From an uncultured Selenomonadaceae bacterium (GTDB lineage Bacteria; Bacillota_C; Negativicutes; Selenomonadales; Selenomonadaceae): 5,324 nt of DNA. The position numbers and the translations under genes are program-made. Below are positions 1 to 5,210 of the stretch, piece after piece. The notes beneath the pieces were generated by a model. It had not been told where the DNA came from, ran no database searches, and saw only the letters and a program-made list of their open reading frames with translations. How positions within the stretch are numbered: position 1 is the stretch's first letter; every line of letters starts with the position of its first letter. Where the stretch lies: assembly GCA_946402475.1 (NCBI GenBank), contig CAMIWP010000101.1, positions 1 through 5,324 of the forward strand, given 5' to 3'.

Positions 1-1
1 C

Positions 2-394
2 ATGCGTCATTCCATGACGGGAAGCAATTCCTCCGTTCCGGGGCAGAGATCACTGAATTTTATGTTGCCTCTCTTTCTCGGAGATAACGAGAAGTCCTAT
101 CCTTCCTACATTCATGTTTACGATGAAAATGCCCAGGATCCGTACACGGGAGAATTCAAGAAGGAGACATGGCTGCGGCTTTGTGTCCTGACGGACAATA
201 TCGGGGCTGTGGAACTCACTTGTCGCGTTTTTGACAACCAGCAGTTGGATATGAGGCTGTTCTTTTCTTCTCCCGAAACGGCCAATGAGTTTCGTGAGTG
301 CGTTCCAGAGTTCAGGAAGTCCATGAGGGGCATGGGGGAACTTACGCTCAATGAGGTGAAGGTGGGCGCTGTGGGAGAGCGGCGGTTCATGTGA
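2..394 (+). CDS. FliK/YlqG-like hook-length-control-type protein, C-terminal part (5' end outside window)
   Basis: The frame is open from the left edge to a TGA at 392-394, giving at least 130 residues. The ATG at position 2 lies at the very edge and has no visible ribosome binding site. Proteins of this kind are several hundred residues long, so I treat this as the 3' part of a larger gene. The region after about residue 18 resembles the C-terminal domain of flagellar hook-length control proteins. It has a beta-rich block with WLRLCVLTDNIGAVEL (about residues 57-72), then LDMRLFF and a helix ending in FRKSMRGMGELTL. The next gene is an FlhB C-terminal-domain homologue, and the same pairing (ylqG-ylqH) is known in Bacillus, which supports the call. 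In the family this domain contacts the FlhB export switch. Whether this protein acts in flagellar export or has drifted to another role cannot be told here. The family call is by recognition only and is moderately secure. Confidence 0.6.
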   Translation: MRHSMTGSNSSVPGQRSLNFMLPLFLGDNEKSYPSYIHVYDENAQDPYTGEFKKETWLRLCVLTDNIGAVELTCRVFDNQQLDMRLFFSSPETANEFRECVPEFRKSMRGMGELTLNEVKVGAVGERRFM

Positions 395-448
395 TGTATT
401 TTGGGGCAGTTTGGGCATGAGATGACTGTCGGATAGCAGGTGAAGGAC

Positions 449-781
449 ATGGTACGAGATCGAAGACAGTTGGCGGTCGAGCCGGAGACGGACCCGACGG
501 CCGAGGCGAAGGCGGTCGCGCTGAAATACGATATGGAGCGGGACACAGCCCCGCGGGTAGTGGCCAAGGGACGCGGGCATGTGGCGGAGAATATCATGGC
601 CGTTGCCCAGAAAAACACGGTGCCGGTCTACCAGAACAAGACCTTGGTCAACATGCTCATGGCATTGGAGCTGGATCGGGAGATTCCTCCGGAGCTCTAC
701 CGTGCCATCGCCGAGGTCATGGCCTACGTCTATCGCATCGACAAGAAGGCCGAGAAGAAAAAGCCCCAGATCCGTCTGTGA
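449..781 (+). CDS. FlhB C-terminal-domain homologue (YlqH/FhlB-like), no membrane part
   Basis: This is a 110-residue soluble protein matching only the cytoplasmic C-terminal domain of FlhB/EscU export-switch proteins. AVALKYD (22-28), APRVVAKGRGHVAENI (34-49) and IPPELYRAIAEVMAYVY (79-95) line up with the FlhB pattern NPTHYAVALKYD...AP.VVAKG...IPxELYxAVAEVLA.VY. The self-cleaving NPTH box is absent: the aligned positions 17-20 read TAEA. The tail is basic and rich in lysine. There is no membrane segment, unlike FlhB itself (about 350-380 residues). I chose ATG 449 because AGGTGA at 438-443 sits 5 nt upstream; a GTG at 440 in the same frame would add three residues but has no proper ribosome binding site. 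The gene lies 54 nt after a FliK-like gene, probably in the same transcript, and is followed at once by a terminator. Family assignment is firm; the cellular role of these stand-alone domains is unclear. Confidence 0.85.
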   Translation: MVRDRRQLAVEPETDPTAEAKAVALKYDMERDTAPRVVAKGRGHVAENIMAVAQKNTVPVYQNKTLVNMLMALELDREIPPELYRAIAEVMAYVYRIDKKAEKKKPQIRL

Positions 782-787
782 TGTCGT

Positions 788-820
788 ATCCCCGGCAGGC
801 TCTTTCCTGCCGGGGATTTT
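788..820 (+). terminator. Strong intrinsic terminator after the FlhB-like gene
   Basis: A perfect 12-bp stem (788-799 with 806-817, core CCCCGGCAGG / CCTGCCGGGG) with a 6-nt loop begins 6 nt after the stop codon and runs into TTTT (817-820). It acts in the + direction: the reverse strand has no T run after the stem. It should end the transcript of the FliK-like/FlhB-like pair and insulate lysC. Confidence 0.88.
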
Positions 821-840
821 CCGGTTGCACGGCCACCGGA
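820..840. repeat. Small inverted repeat behind the terminator
   Basis: TCCGGT (820-825) and ACCGGA (835-840) form a perfect 6-bp inverted repeat with a 9-nt loop, directly behind the terminator and about 30 bp upstream of the lysC -35 box. It could be a second weak hairpin aiding termination, or a protein site upstream of the promoter. It may also be chance at this GC content. Confidence 0.3.
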
Positions 841-869
841 GGGGAATGGCGTGATTTCATGAATTGGTA

Positions 870-898
870 TGGACGAAGGGGGAAAAGTCCTGTATAAT
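870..898 (+). promoter_or_regulatory. Sigma-70/SigA-type promoter for lysC
   Basis: A perfect -10 box TATAAT (893-898) follows a -35-like TGGACG (870-875, 4 of 6 matches to TTGACA) at the ideal 17-bp spacing. Transcription would start near 905 and leave a leader of about 78 nt before the lysC start. That is too short for the known lysine riboswitch, and I see no T-box sequence. Feedback control by the ACT domains may therefore be the main regulation visible here. Confidence 0.75.
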
Positions 899-970
899 AC
901 AGTTTGGTTTTACTACTTTCGTATATGATCCAAGACAAATGTCCTCGCATGAAGCACCTGTGCATTGGTT

Positions 971-976
971 AGGAGG
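971..976 (+). promoter_or_regulatory. Ribosome binding site of lysC (decides the start)
   Basis: A consensus AGGAGG ends 6 nt before ATG 983. It excludes the in-frame TTG at 965, which lies upstream of it and would add six residues (MVRRKI) not expected in this family. Confidence 0.88.
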
Positions 977-982
977 AAGATC

Positions 983-2212
983 ATGGCACTTATTGTGAAG
1001 AAATTCGGTGGCAGTTCCGTTGCCACCACGGAGAAGATCATGTCTGTCGCAAGGCGGATCCTCGATGAGAAGAAACCGGAGGATAAGGTCGTGGTGGTCG
1101 TGTCCGCCATGGGAGATACCACGGATGAACTCATCGATCTCGCCCGGGGCATTGATGATGATCCCTATCGTTACGAGAGGGAGATGGACATGCTGCTGAC
1201 AACGGGAGAACAGGTTTCCATCGCCCTGCTTGCCATGGCTTTTAAGAAAATGGGACAGGAAGCCGTTTCTCTGACGGGTCCCATGGTGGGGATGCGGACG
1301 GATTCCGTCCACACCAAGGGCCGCATACTCGACATCCAGCCGGAGCGGGTGAAGGAGGAACTGAACAAGGGCAGGATCGTGGTGGTGGCCGGCTTTCAGG
1401 GGGCGGACAAACTGGGGGATCCCGTGACCTTGGGACGAGGCGGATCCGATACCTCGGCGGTTGCCTTGGCAGGAGCCCTTCGGGCGGATTCCTGCGAGAT
1501 CTTCACGGATGTGGAAGGAATTTTCTCCGCAGATCCCAGGACGTGCAAGAATGCCCGCAAGATGAAGGAGATCACCTACAGCGAGATGCTGGAGATGGCC
1601 CGGTTGGGAGCCGGTGTCATGCAGCCTCGCTCCGTGGAGATGGGACAGTATTACAATATTCCCATCCACGTGCGCTCGACCTTTACGAAAGAACCGGGTA
1701 CGATCATTAGGGAGGATTATACGATGGAAGAAAAGAGCTTTGTGATCCGGGGCGTTGCCCACGACGATAAGGTGGCAAAGATTGCGGTCTTGGGCATTCC
1801 CAACACCCCGGGGGTTGCCTATGAAATCTTCACCGCTTTGGCGAAAGCCAATATCGACGTGGACATGATCGTCCAGAGCATCCGAAACATTGAGCGCAAC
1901 GTGACGGACATGGTGTTCACGGTAGCCACTTCGGATCTTTCCCGAGCGAAGGAAGTGGTGGACGAGGTGGCGGAGAAGCTGAACTCCATCGCGGTTCTCG
2001 TGGAGGAAGACGTGGCGAAGGTCTCCATCGTGGGAGCCGGGATGCTCGGGAATCCCGGCATTGCGGCCCGTATGTTCGGGGCCTTGGCAAATGCAAATGT
2101 CAACATTGACATCATCAGCACTTCGGAGATCAGCATATCCTGTCTGGTGAAGGGTTCCCAGCTCACCGAGGCCGTGAACGCCATACACAAAGAGTTTTTT
2201 CCGGAGGACTGA
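983..2212 (+). CDS. lysC: Aspartate kinase (aspartokinase, two ACT domains)
   Basis: This enzyme phosphorylates L-aspartate with ATP to 4-phospho-L-aspartate, the first step towards lysine, diaminopimelate, threonine and methionine. The 409-residue product has the usual length of monofunctional LysC (about 400-410). The kinase domain (about 1-245) carries KFGGSS (7-12), SAMGDTTDEL (41-50), TTGEQVS (73-79), GRGGSDTSA (151-159) and FTDVEGIFSADPR (174-186). Two ACT domains follow: one from about 265 (AVLGIPNTPGVA, 268-279; conserved TD at 308-309) and one from about 345 (VSIVGAGMLGNPGIA, 347-361; STSEISIS). These are the known allosteric sites for lysine or threonine in this class; which effector acts here cannot be read from sequence. 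There is no fused homoserine dehydrogenase. An internal start at 1724 could give a separate regulatory subunit (see its own entry). An aminotransferase follows after 27 nt, probably in the same operon. Start ATG 983 gives the canonical MALIVKKFGG beginning. Confidence 0.97.
   Translation: MALIVKKFGGSSVATTEKIMSVARRILDEKKPEDKVVVVVSAMGDTTDELIDLARGIDDDPYRYEREMDMLLTTGEQVSIALLAMAFKKMGQEAVSLTGPMVGMRTDSVHTKGRILDIQPERVKEELNKGRIVVVAGFQGADKLGDPVTLGRGGSDTSAVALAGALRADSCEIFTDVEGIFSADPRTCKNARKMKEITYSEMLEMARLGAGVMQPRSVEMGQYYNIPIHVRSTFTKEPGTIIREDYTMEEKSFVIRGVAHDDKVAKIAVLGIPNTPGVAYEIFTALAKANIDVDMIVQSIRNIERNVTDMVFTVATSDLSRAKEVVDEVAEKLNSIAVLVEEDVAKVSIVGAGMLGNPGIAARMFGALANANVNIDIISTSEISISCLVKGSQLTEAVNAIHKEFFPED
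1711..1715 (+). promoter_or_regulatory. Internal ribosome binding site inside lysC
   Basis: GGAGG (1711-1715, within AGGGAGGA) stands 8 nt before an in-frame ATG at 1724. It lies in the linker between the kinase and ACT domains, where the beta subunit of LysC is translated in Bacillus subtilis and Corynebacterium glutamicum. Confidence 0.7.
1724..2212 (+). CDS. Putative in-frame LysC beta (regulatory) subunit, nested in lysC
   Basis: Starting at ATG 1724 (Met248 of LysC), this nested frame would give a 162-residue product beginning MEEKSFVIRGVAHD and holding only the two ACT domains. In Bacillus subtilis and Corynebacterium glutamicum LysC, an alpha2-beta2 enzyme forms because the ACT part is also translated from an internal start; the C. 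glutamicum start is near residue 250. Seen directly here: the well-spaced GGAGG, the ATG, and the exact domain boundary. Inferred: that it is used, and that the enzyme is a heterotetramer binding lysine or threonine at the alpha-beta interface. It shares frame and stop with lysC, so it is an alternative product and not a second gene. Confidence 0.65.
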   Translation: MEEKSFVIRGVAHDDKVAKIAVLGIPNTPGVAYEIFTALAKANIDVDMIVQSIRNIERNVTDMVFTVATSDLSRAKEVVDEVAEKLNSIAVLVEEDVAKVSIVGAGMLGNPGIAARMFGALANANVNIDIISTSEISISCLVKGSQLTEAVNAIHKEFFPED

Positions 2213-2239
2213 CAGCATCCTAGTAAGGGGGAATAGAGA

Positions 2240-3487
2240 ATGACAAGGAGCATGGCTGCATCCCATGCGGCGGACAAAAGGCTGAAAGACGCGATCTTCG
2301 GGGCGGCTGCCGCTTGCAGGGAGGCCGTTGGGAAATACGGCCCGGAGAAGGTCACCAATGCTACCATCGGCGTCATAATGGATGAGGAGGAGAAGTTGGC
2401 ATGCCTTCCCACCATGGAGAGGGTCTATCGCTCTCTGCCCATGGAGGAGATCATTGCCTATGCGCCCATTGCCGGCCTGCCGGACTACCTGGAAGCGGTG
2501 GTGGATCTGACCTTTGCCGATCAGCGTCCAGAGGGTTATACGGCAGCAGTTGCCACGGCGGGGGGGACGGGAGCCATCCACCACGCCGTGGCCGATTACG
2601 CGGAGAAGGGGGACCAGGTGCTGACCTCCGACTGGTTCTGGGGAACCTATCGCGTCATTTGCCGGGAAAACGGCTGTGAGCTTTCCACTTTTCAGCTCTT
2701 CGATGAGCGGCGGCAGTTCAACATCGAGGATTTCAGCCGCAACGTGGAGGACATCCTCGGCAAGCAGGATTCCTTACTCATCATCATCAACAGTCCCGCC
2801 CACAATCCCACGGGCTTCAGCCTGACGGAGGAGGATTGGGACAAGGTCCTGGACACCTGCAAAGAGCATGCGGCAAAGGGAAAGAAAATCAGCCTTTTGG
2901 TGGATGTGGCTTATATTGACTATGCCGGGGAGAAGCAGGAGACCCGTCGTTTCATGAAGAAATTCGGCAATCTTCCGGACAATATTCTCGCCATGTTTGC
3001 ATTCAGCATGTCCAAGGGCTATACCTTCTACGGGCAGAGAACCGGGGCTTTGGTGGCGGTCTCCTCCAGCAAGTCCGTCATCGAGGAATTTTCGGAGGTC
3101 AGCAAGTACAGCAGCAGAGCCACTTGGTCCAACATCAATCGCGGCGCCATGGCACTGCTCACCCACATTCAGCAGGACAAGGCGGCATTGGCTCAGTTCG
3201 AGGGGGAACGGGAGGATCTCTATCGGATGGTACAGGCGCGGGGAGATATTTTCATGAAAGAGGCGGCGGCCTGCGGCCTCAAGGCTCTCCCCTACAAGGG
3301 AGGATTCTTCCTCGCCGTGCCCGCGGCAGATCCCGGGGCAATCTGCGACAAGCTCCACGAGGATCTGGTCTATGCCGTCCCTTTGCAGCTCGGCGTTCGG
3401 ATCGCTGCGTGCTCCGTGTCGTCAGCGAAGATGAAGGGTATGGCCGAGAAGGTGTTCAAGGCAGTTCAAGCCGTGGAAGGCGCATGA
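2240..3487 (+). CDS. Class I PLP-dependent aminotransferase, probably aspartate aminotransferase
   Basis: The 415-residue fold-type I aminotransferase has an AspC-like active site. Visible are AGGTGA (107-112, cofactor phosphate loop), Trp132 in SDWFW, NPTG (189-192), the pair Asp222/Tyr225 in DVAY, the Schiff-base Lys259 in SMSKG, Arg267 in YGQR, Arg293 in SRATWSN and Arg387 in GVRIA. They align with Trp140, Asn194, Asp222, Tyr225, Lys258, Arg266, Arg292 and Arg386 of the classical aspartate aminotransferase numbering. Arg387 should hold the alpha-carboxylate. Arg293 with Trp132 fits binding of a side-chain carboxylate, so aspartate/glutamate is the likeliest substrate pair; aromatic or diaminopimelate-pathway activity is not excluded. 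Position 27 nt after lysC suggests it supplies aspartate to that kinase. Start ATG 2240 follows AAGGGGG (2225-2231) by 8 nt; ATG 2252 has its AAGGAG too close. Aminotransferase is firm, the substrate is inferred. Confidence 0.88.
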   Translation: MTRSMAASHAADKRLKDAIFGAAAACREAVGKYGPEKVTNATIGVIMDEEEKLACLPTMERVYRSLPMEEIIAYAPIAGLPDYLEAVVDLTFADQRPEGYTAAVATAGGTGAIHHAVADYAEKGDQVLTSDWFWGTYRVICRENGCELSTFQLFDERRQFNIEDFSRNVEDILGKQDSLLIIINSPAHNPTGFSLTEEDWDKVLDTCKEHAAKGKKISLLVDVAYIDYAGEKQETRRFMKKFGNLPDNILAMFAFSMSKGYTFYGQRTGALVAVSSSKSVIEEFSEVSKYSSRATWSNINRGAMALLTHIQQDKAALAQFEGEREDLYRMVQARGDIFMKEAAACGLKALPYKGGFFLAVPAADPGAICDKLHEDLVYAVPLQLGVRIAACSVSSAKMKGMAEKVFKAVQAVEGA

Positions 3488-3496
3488 TGTATTTTT

Positions 3497-3531
3497 GGGG
3501 GAAGGCTCCTTGGCGGGCGTCCCCCTCTTTT
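3497..3531 (+). terminator. Probable intrinsic terminator after the lysC-aminotransferase operon
   Basis: GGGGGA (3497-3502) pairs with TCCCCC (3520-3525) across a 17-nt loop that can itself fold (AAGG CT CCTT), followed by TCTTTT (3526-3531). It is less compact than the first terminator but sits 9 nt after the aminotransferase stop and ahead of a new promoter. Confidence 0.6.
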
Positions 3532-3557
3532 CATAGGATTCTTTTTTGCCCTGCGTA

Positions 3558-3586
3558 TTGCTGTATGCTTGGAATGATGCTATCAT
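3558..3586 (+). promoter_or_regulatory. Probable promoter of the phosphate-uptake operon (extended -10)
   Basis: TATCAT (3581-3586, 5 of 6 matches to TATAAT) is preceded by TGc (3578-3580), an extended -10 element. TTGCTG (3558-3563) lies 17 bp upstream as a weak -35. Transcription would start near 3593, about 35 nt before the DUF47 start. No clear Pho-box direct repeat is seen. Confidence 0.5.
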
Positions 3587-3616
3587 GGGAACAGATGGTA
3601 TAGCGTGTTGTGTGGC

Positions 3617-3622
3617 AGGAGG
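3617..3622 (+). promoter_or_regulatory. Ribosome binding site of the DUF47 gene
   Basis: Consensus AGGAGG ends 4 nt before ATG 3627, slightly close but strong. It decides this start over an in-frame upstream ATG at 3546, which lies ahead of the proposed promoter. Confidence 0.78.
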
Positions 3623-3626
3623 ATAT

Positions 3627-4253
3627 ATGTTTAATTTTTCAAACAAAGATAACGAGTTCTTTGACCTCTTCGTGGAGAGCGCCCGTTATTTTTATCAGGG
3701 TGCCCTCATGATGGACGAGGTCATGCTGGACTACAGCAAGGCTGCGGACAAGGTCAAGGAAATCATCGACCTGGAACATGAGGCGGATGATATCAATGAC
3801 AAGATCATTGACAAGTTGAACATGACCTTTATCACTCCCATTGACCGCGAGGACATCTATGCGCTGGCCAACGGATTGGACGATGGTGTGGACAATCTTC
3901 ACGGAACCCTGCAGCGGCTGGTCATGTACCGCACGGGAGAGGCGATCCCCGGGGCGGTGAATCTCACGAAGCTCATCATCGAGGCGACGGATGAGCTCAT
4001 CCGTGCCTTTTCCCTGCTGAAGAACATCAAGAAGAACCAGGTGCAGCTTCTTGAGGCTACCCATAAGATCGGGGAAATGGAGAGCGAAGGGGATCGCATC
4101 TATCGCCATGAAGTGGCCTTCCTCTTCGATCAGGCCACGGATCCCATCGAACTCATCAAATGGAAGGACATCCTTGAAAATCTCGAGGATACCCTGGATC
4201 ATTGCGAGAAAATCTCCGATATGATCCGCGGCGTGGTAATGAAATATGCATGA
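3627..4253 (+). CDS. DUF47 / PhoU-like protein, Pit accessory protein
   Basis: The 208-residue, all-helical, charged protein without membrane segments has the typical length and pattern of the DUF47 family (PhoU-like, often annotated as Pit accessory protein). Acidic repeats that could bind metal are visible: LEHEADDINDKI (49-60), IDREDIYALANGLDD (72-86), EMESEGDRIYRHEV (150-163) and ENLEDTLDHCEKI (184-196). PhoU proteins bind metal clusters with ExxxD-type motifs, and E50xxxD54 and E152xxxD156 fit. FITPIDREDI and KWKDILENLEDTLDHCE are characteristic of the family. Its stop overlaps the start of a PiT phosphate transporter by 8 nt (ATGCATGA), so the two are probably translationally coupled. 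It likely modulates low-affinity phosphate uptake by that transporter at the membrane. This gene looks intact. Family assignment is firm, mechanism inferred. Confidence 0.93.
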   Translation: MFNFSNKDNEFFDLFVESARYFYQGALMMDEVMLDYSKAADKVKEIIDLEHEADDINDKIIDKLNMTFITPIDREDIYALANGLDDGVDNLHGTLQRLVMYRTGEAIPGAVNLTKLIIEATDELIRAFSLLKNIKKNQVQLLEATHKIGEMESEGDRIYRHEVAFLFDQATDPIELIKWKDILENLEDTLDHCEKISDMIRGVVMKYA

Positions 4254-5118
4254 GCTGCAATATTTGATCTTCACGGTAATCATCCTGGCGCTGGTGTTCG
4301 ATTTCATCAACGGCTTCCATGACACGGCGAACGCCATTGCCACATCGGTTTCCACCAGGGCCATCCATCCCAGCCATGCCATCATCATGGCGGCTTTTCT
4401 GAACTTTGCCGGGGCCATGTACAGCACGGGAGTGGCAAAGACCATCGGGGCGGATATCGTGAAATCTGCCCAGCATGTGGACGAGGCCATTTTGATCGCC
4501 GCGCTTACGGGGGCGGTCCTATGGAATATCCTCACCTGGTGGCTGGCGGTCCCCTCCAGTTCCTCGCATGCCCTTGTGGGAGGCGTGATCGGCGCGGTTC
4601 TGGTGCCTGTTCTTGCCGCCCTGACCCAGTGGGTCTCCGTAAAGGTTTCCATGGCGGGAAATACGCAGCCTGAGGGCTCCGACCAGATGGCGGGCACGAT
4701 GAAGATGATGAATAACATCATGCCGCTCATGTCTGCGTTCTTCTGCCTGACGCTTCCTGTGGGTATGGGTATTTACTGGATCATGTCTGCTGTTGTGCGT
4801 ATGGTTCAGACCATCCTGATCAATAAGAAGCTGGAAAAGCAGGATATGGAAGAGATTCTCCGGAAGAATATGGAGAAGAACAAGAAGAAGATGGAAAAGA
4901 AGGGCGGTGTGACCGGCGCCCAGATCGCGCAGAATGCTGCAATCAATACGAGGAAAGTAGATGCGGAAGCGAACCTGAGTCGTGCGAAGCGCATGCAGAA
5001 GGCGGCGACAGGACTGGACGAGAGTGCCCTGACAAAGCGCAGAGATGTACGTCCCGGATCATTGGCCGAGCGGGCAAACATGGTCGCGGAGTACAATGAG
5101 AAGCATAAGAAGAAATAA
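4246..5118 (+). CDS. Chimeric ORF: N-terminal PiT phosphate transporter joined in frame to C-terminal YidC insertase
   Basis: This 290-residue reading frame contains parts of two unrelated membrane proteins. Residues 1 to about 118 are the start of a PiT-family inorganic phosphate transporter: a first membrane helix (about 5-22) leading into the signature FDFINGFHDTANAIA (18-32), helices near 44-63 and 80-100, then PSSSSHALVGG (103-113). From about residue 120 the sequence is the C-terminal part of YidC/Oxa1 (see separate entry). A PiT protein of this type should be about 330 residues or more with a second copy of the signature, which is missing. The start overlaps the DUF47 stop by 8 nt and has no good ribosome binding site of its own, fitting translational coupling. 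No frameshift or stop occurs at the join. The hybrid is unlikely to work as either protein. It is best read as a 3'-truncated pit gene artificially or accidentally joined to a 5'-truncated yidC. Confidence 0.85.
   Translation: MHELQYLIFTVIILALVFDFINGFHDTANAIATSVSTRAIHPSHAIIMAAFLNFAGAMYSTGVAKTIGADIVKSAQHVDEAILIAALTGAVLWNILTWWLAVPSSSSHALVGGVIGAVLVPVLAALTQWVSVKVSMAGNTQPEGSDQMAGTMKMMNNIMPLMSAFFCLTLPVGMGIYWIMSAVVRMVQTILINKKLEKQDMEEILRKNMEKNKKKMEKKGGVTGAQIAQNAAINTRKVDAEANLSRAKRMQKAATGLDESALTKRRDVRPGSLAERANMVAEYNEKHKKK
4590..4620. other. Junction between PiT and YidC sequence
   Basis: The protein changes family between GGVIGA (112-117, PiT) and LAALTQWVSVK (123-133, YidC); VLVPV (118-122) could belong to either. 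At DNA level this is about 4590-4612. GTTCT occurs twice here (4597-4601 and 4609-4613), but that is too short to show homologous joining. No insertion-sequence end or target-site duplication is seen. Confidence 0.75.
4606..5118 (+). pseudogene. yidC: YidC/Oxa1 membrane insertase, C-terminal fragment (5' part missing)
   Basis: From about residue 121 of the hybrid frame the sequence is the end of YidC, which inserts and folds proteins in the cytoplasmic membrane with or without SecYEG. Recognisable are PVLAALTQWVSVK (121-133), the loop, then MKMMNNIMPLM (152-162), SAFFCLTLPVGMGIYW (163-178) and VVRMVQTILINKKL (183-196). These match the last two transmembrane segments and the family's MMPLM...F..PAG..LYW pattern. 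A long basic tail follows (197-290) with lysine-rich stretches and a terminal GSLAERANMVAEYNEKHKKK, a type I associate with Lachnospiraceae YidC; Negativicutes YidC usually ends soon after the last helix. The N-terminal half, with the first helices and the groove arginine, is absent. The following gene is jag, the usual yidC neighbour, so this 3' end sits in its native context. Boundary uncertain by about 15 nt. Confidence 0.85.
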
Positions 5119-5121
5119 AGG

Positions 5122-5149
5122 AACTGTTCAGGACAGGTTATGAACAGTT
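5122..5149. repeat. Perfect 9-bp inverted repeat between yidC and jag
   Basis: AACTGTTCA (5122-5130) and TGAACAGTT (5141-5149) are exact reverse complements separated by 10 nt, starting 4 nt after the yidC stop. No T run follows, so it is not a standard intrinsic terminator. It may be an RNA hairpin affecting processing or read-through into jag, or a protein-binding site. It does not overlap the jag ribosome binding site. Confidence 0.6.
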
Positions 5150-5210
5150 ATGGAAGAAAGACACAGGGATGGACTGAATCGCAGTCAGATTATGTGGAGG
5201 ATAGTTACCC

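Noticed and set aside
440..448. GTG 440 as the start of the FlhB-like gene
   Set aside because: The AGGTGA that would serve as ribosome binding site overlaps this codon and is correctly spaced only for ATG 449.
905..982. Lysine riboswitch or T-box leader in front of lysC
   Set aside because: The leader after the promoter is only about 78 nt, much too short for a lysine riboswitch. There is no T-box-like sequence and no leader terminator hairpin.
965..982. TTG at 965 as the lysC start
   Set aside because: The strong AGGAGG (971-976) lies downstream of it and is correctly spaced for ATG 983, which gives the usual aspartate kinase N-terminus.
857..2584. Very long open frame (575 codons) on the minus strand across lysC and the start of the aminotransferase
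   Set aside because: It is antisense to clear lysC and aminotransferase coding sequence, its translation is rich in His, Arg and Gly with no recognisable domain, and it has no plausible ribosome binding site. It arises from the codon bias of the + strand genes.
4590..4620. Insertion sequence, phage attachment site or transposon end at the PiT/YidC junction
   Set aside because: No terminal inverted repeats, transposase or integrase sequence, or clear target duplication; only a 5-bp GTTCT repeat, expected by chance.
3639..4730. 363-codon open frame on the minus strand across DUF47 and the hybrid ORF
   Set aside because: It lies fully opposite recognisable + strand coding sequence and crosses the PiT/YidC junction; no domain is seen. 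It is a shadow frame.
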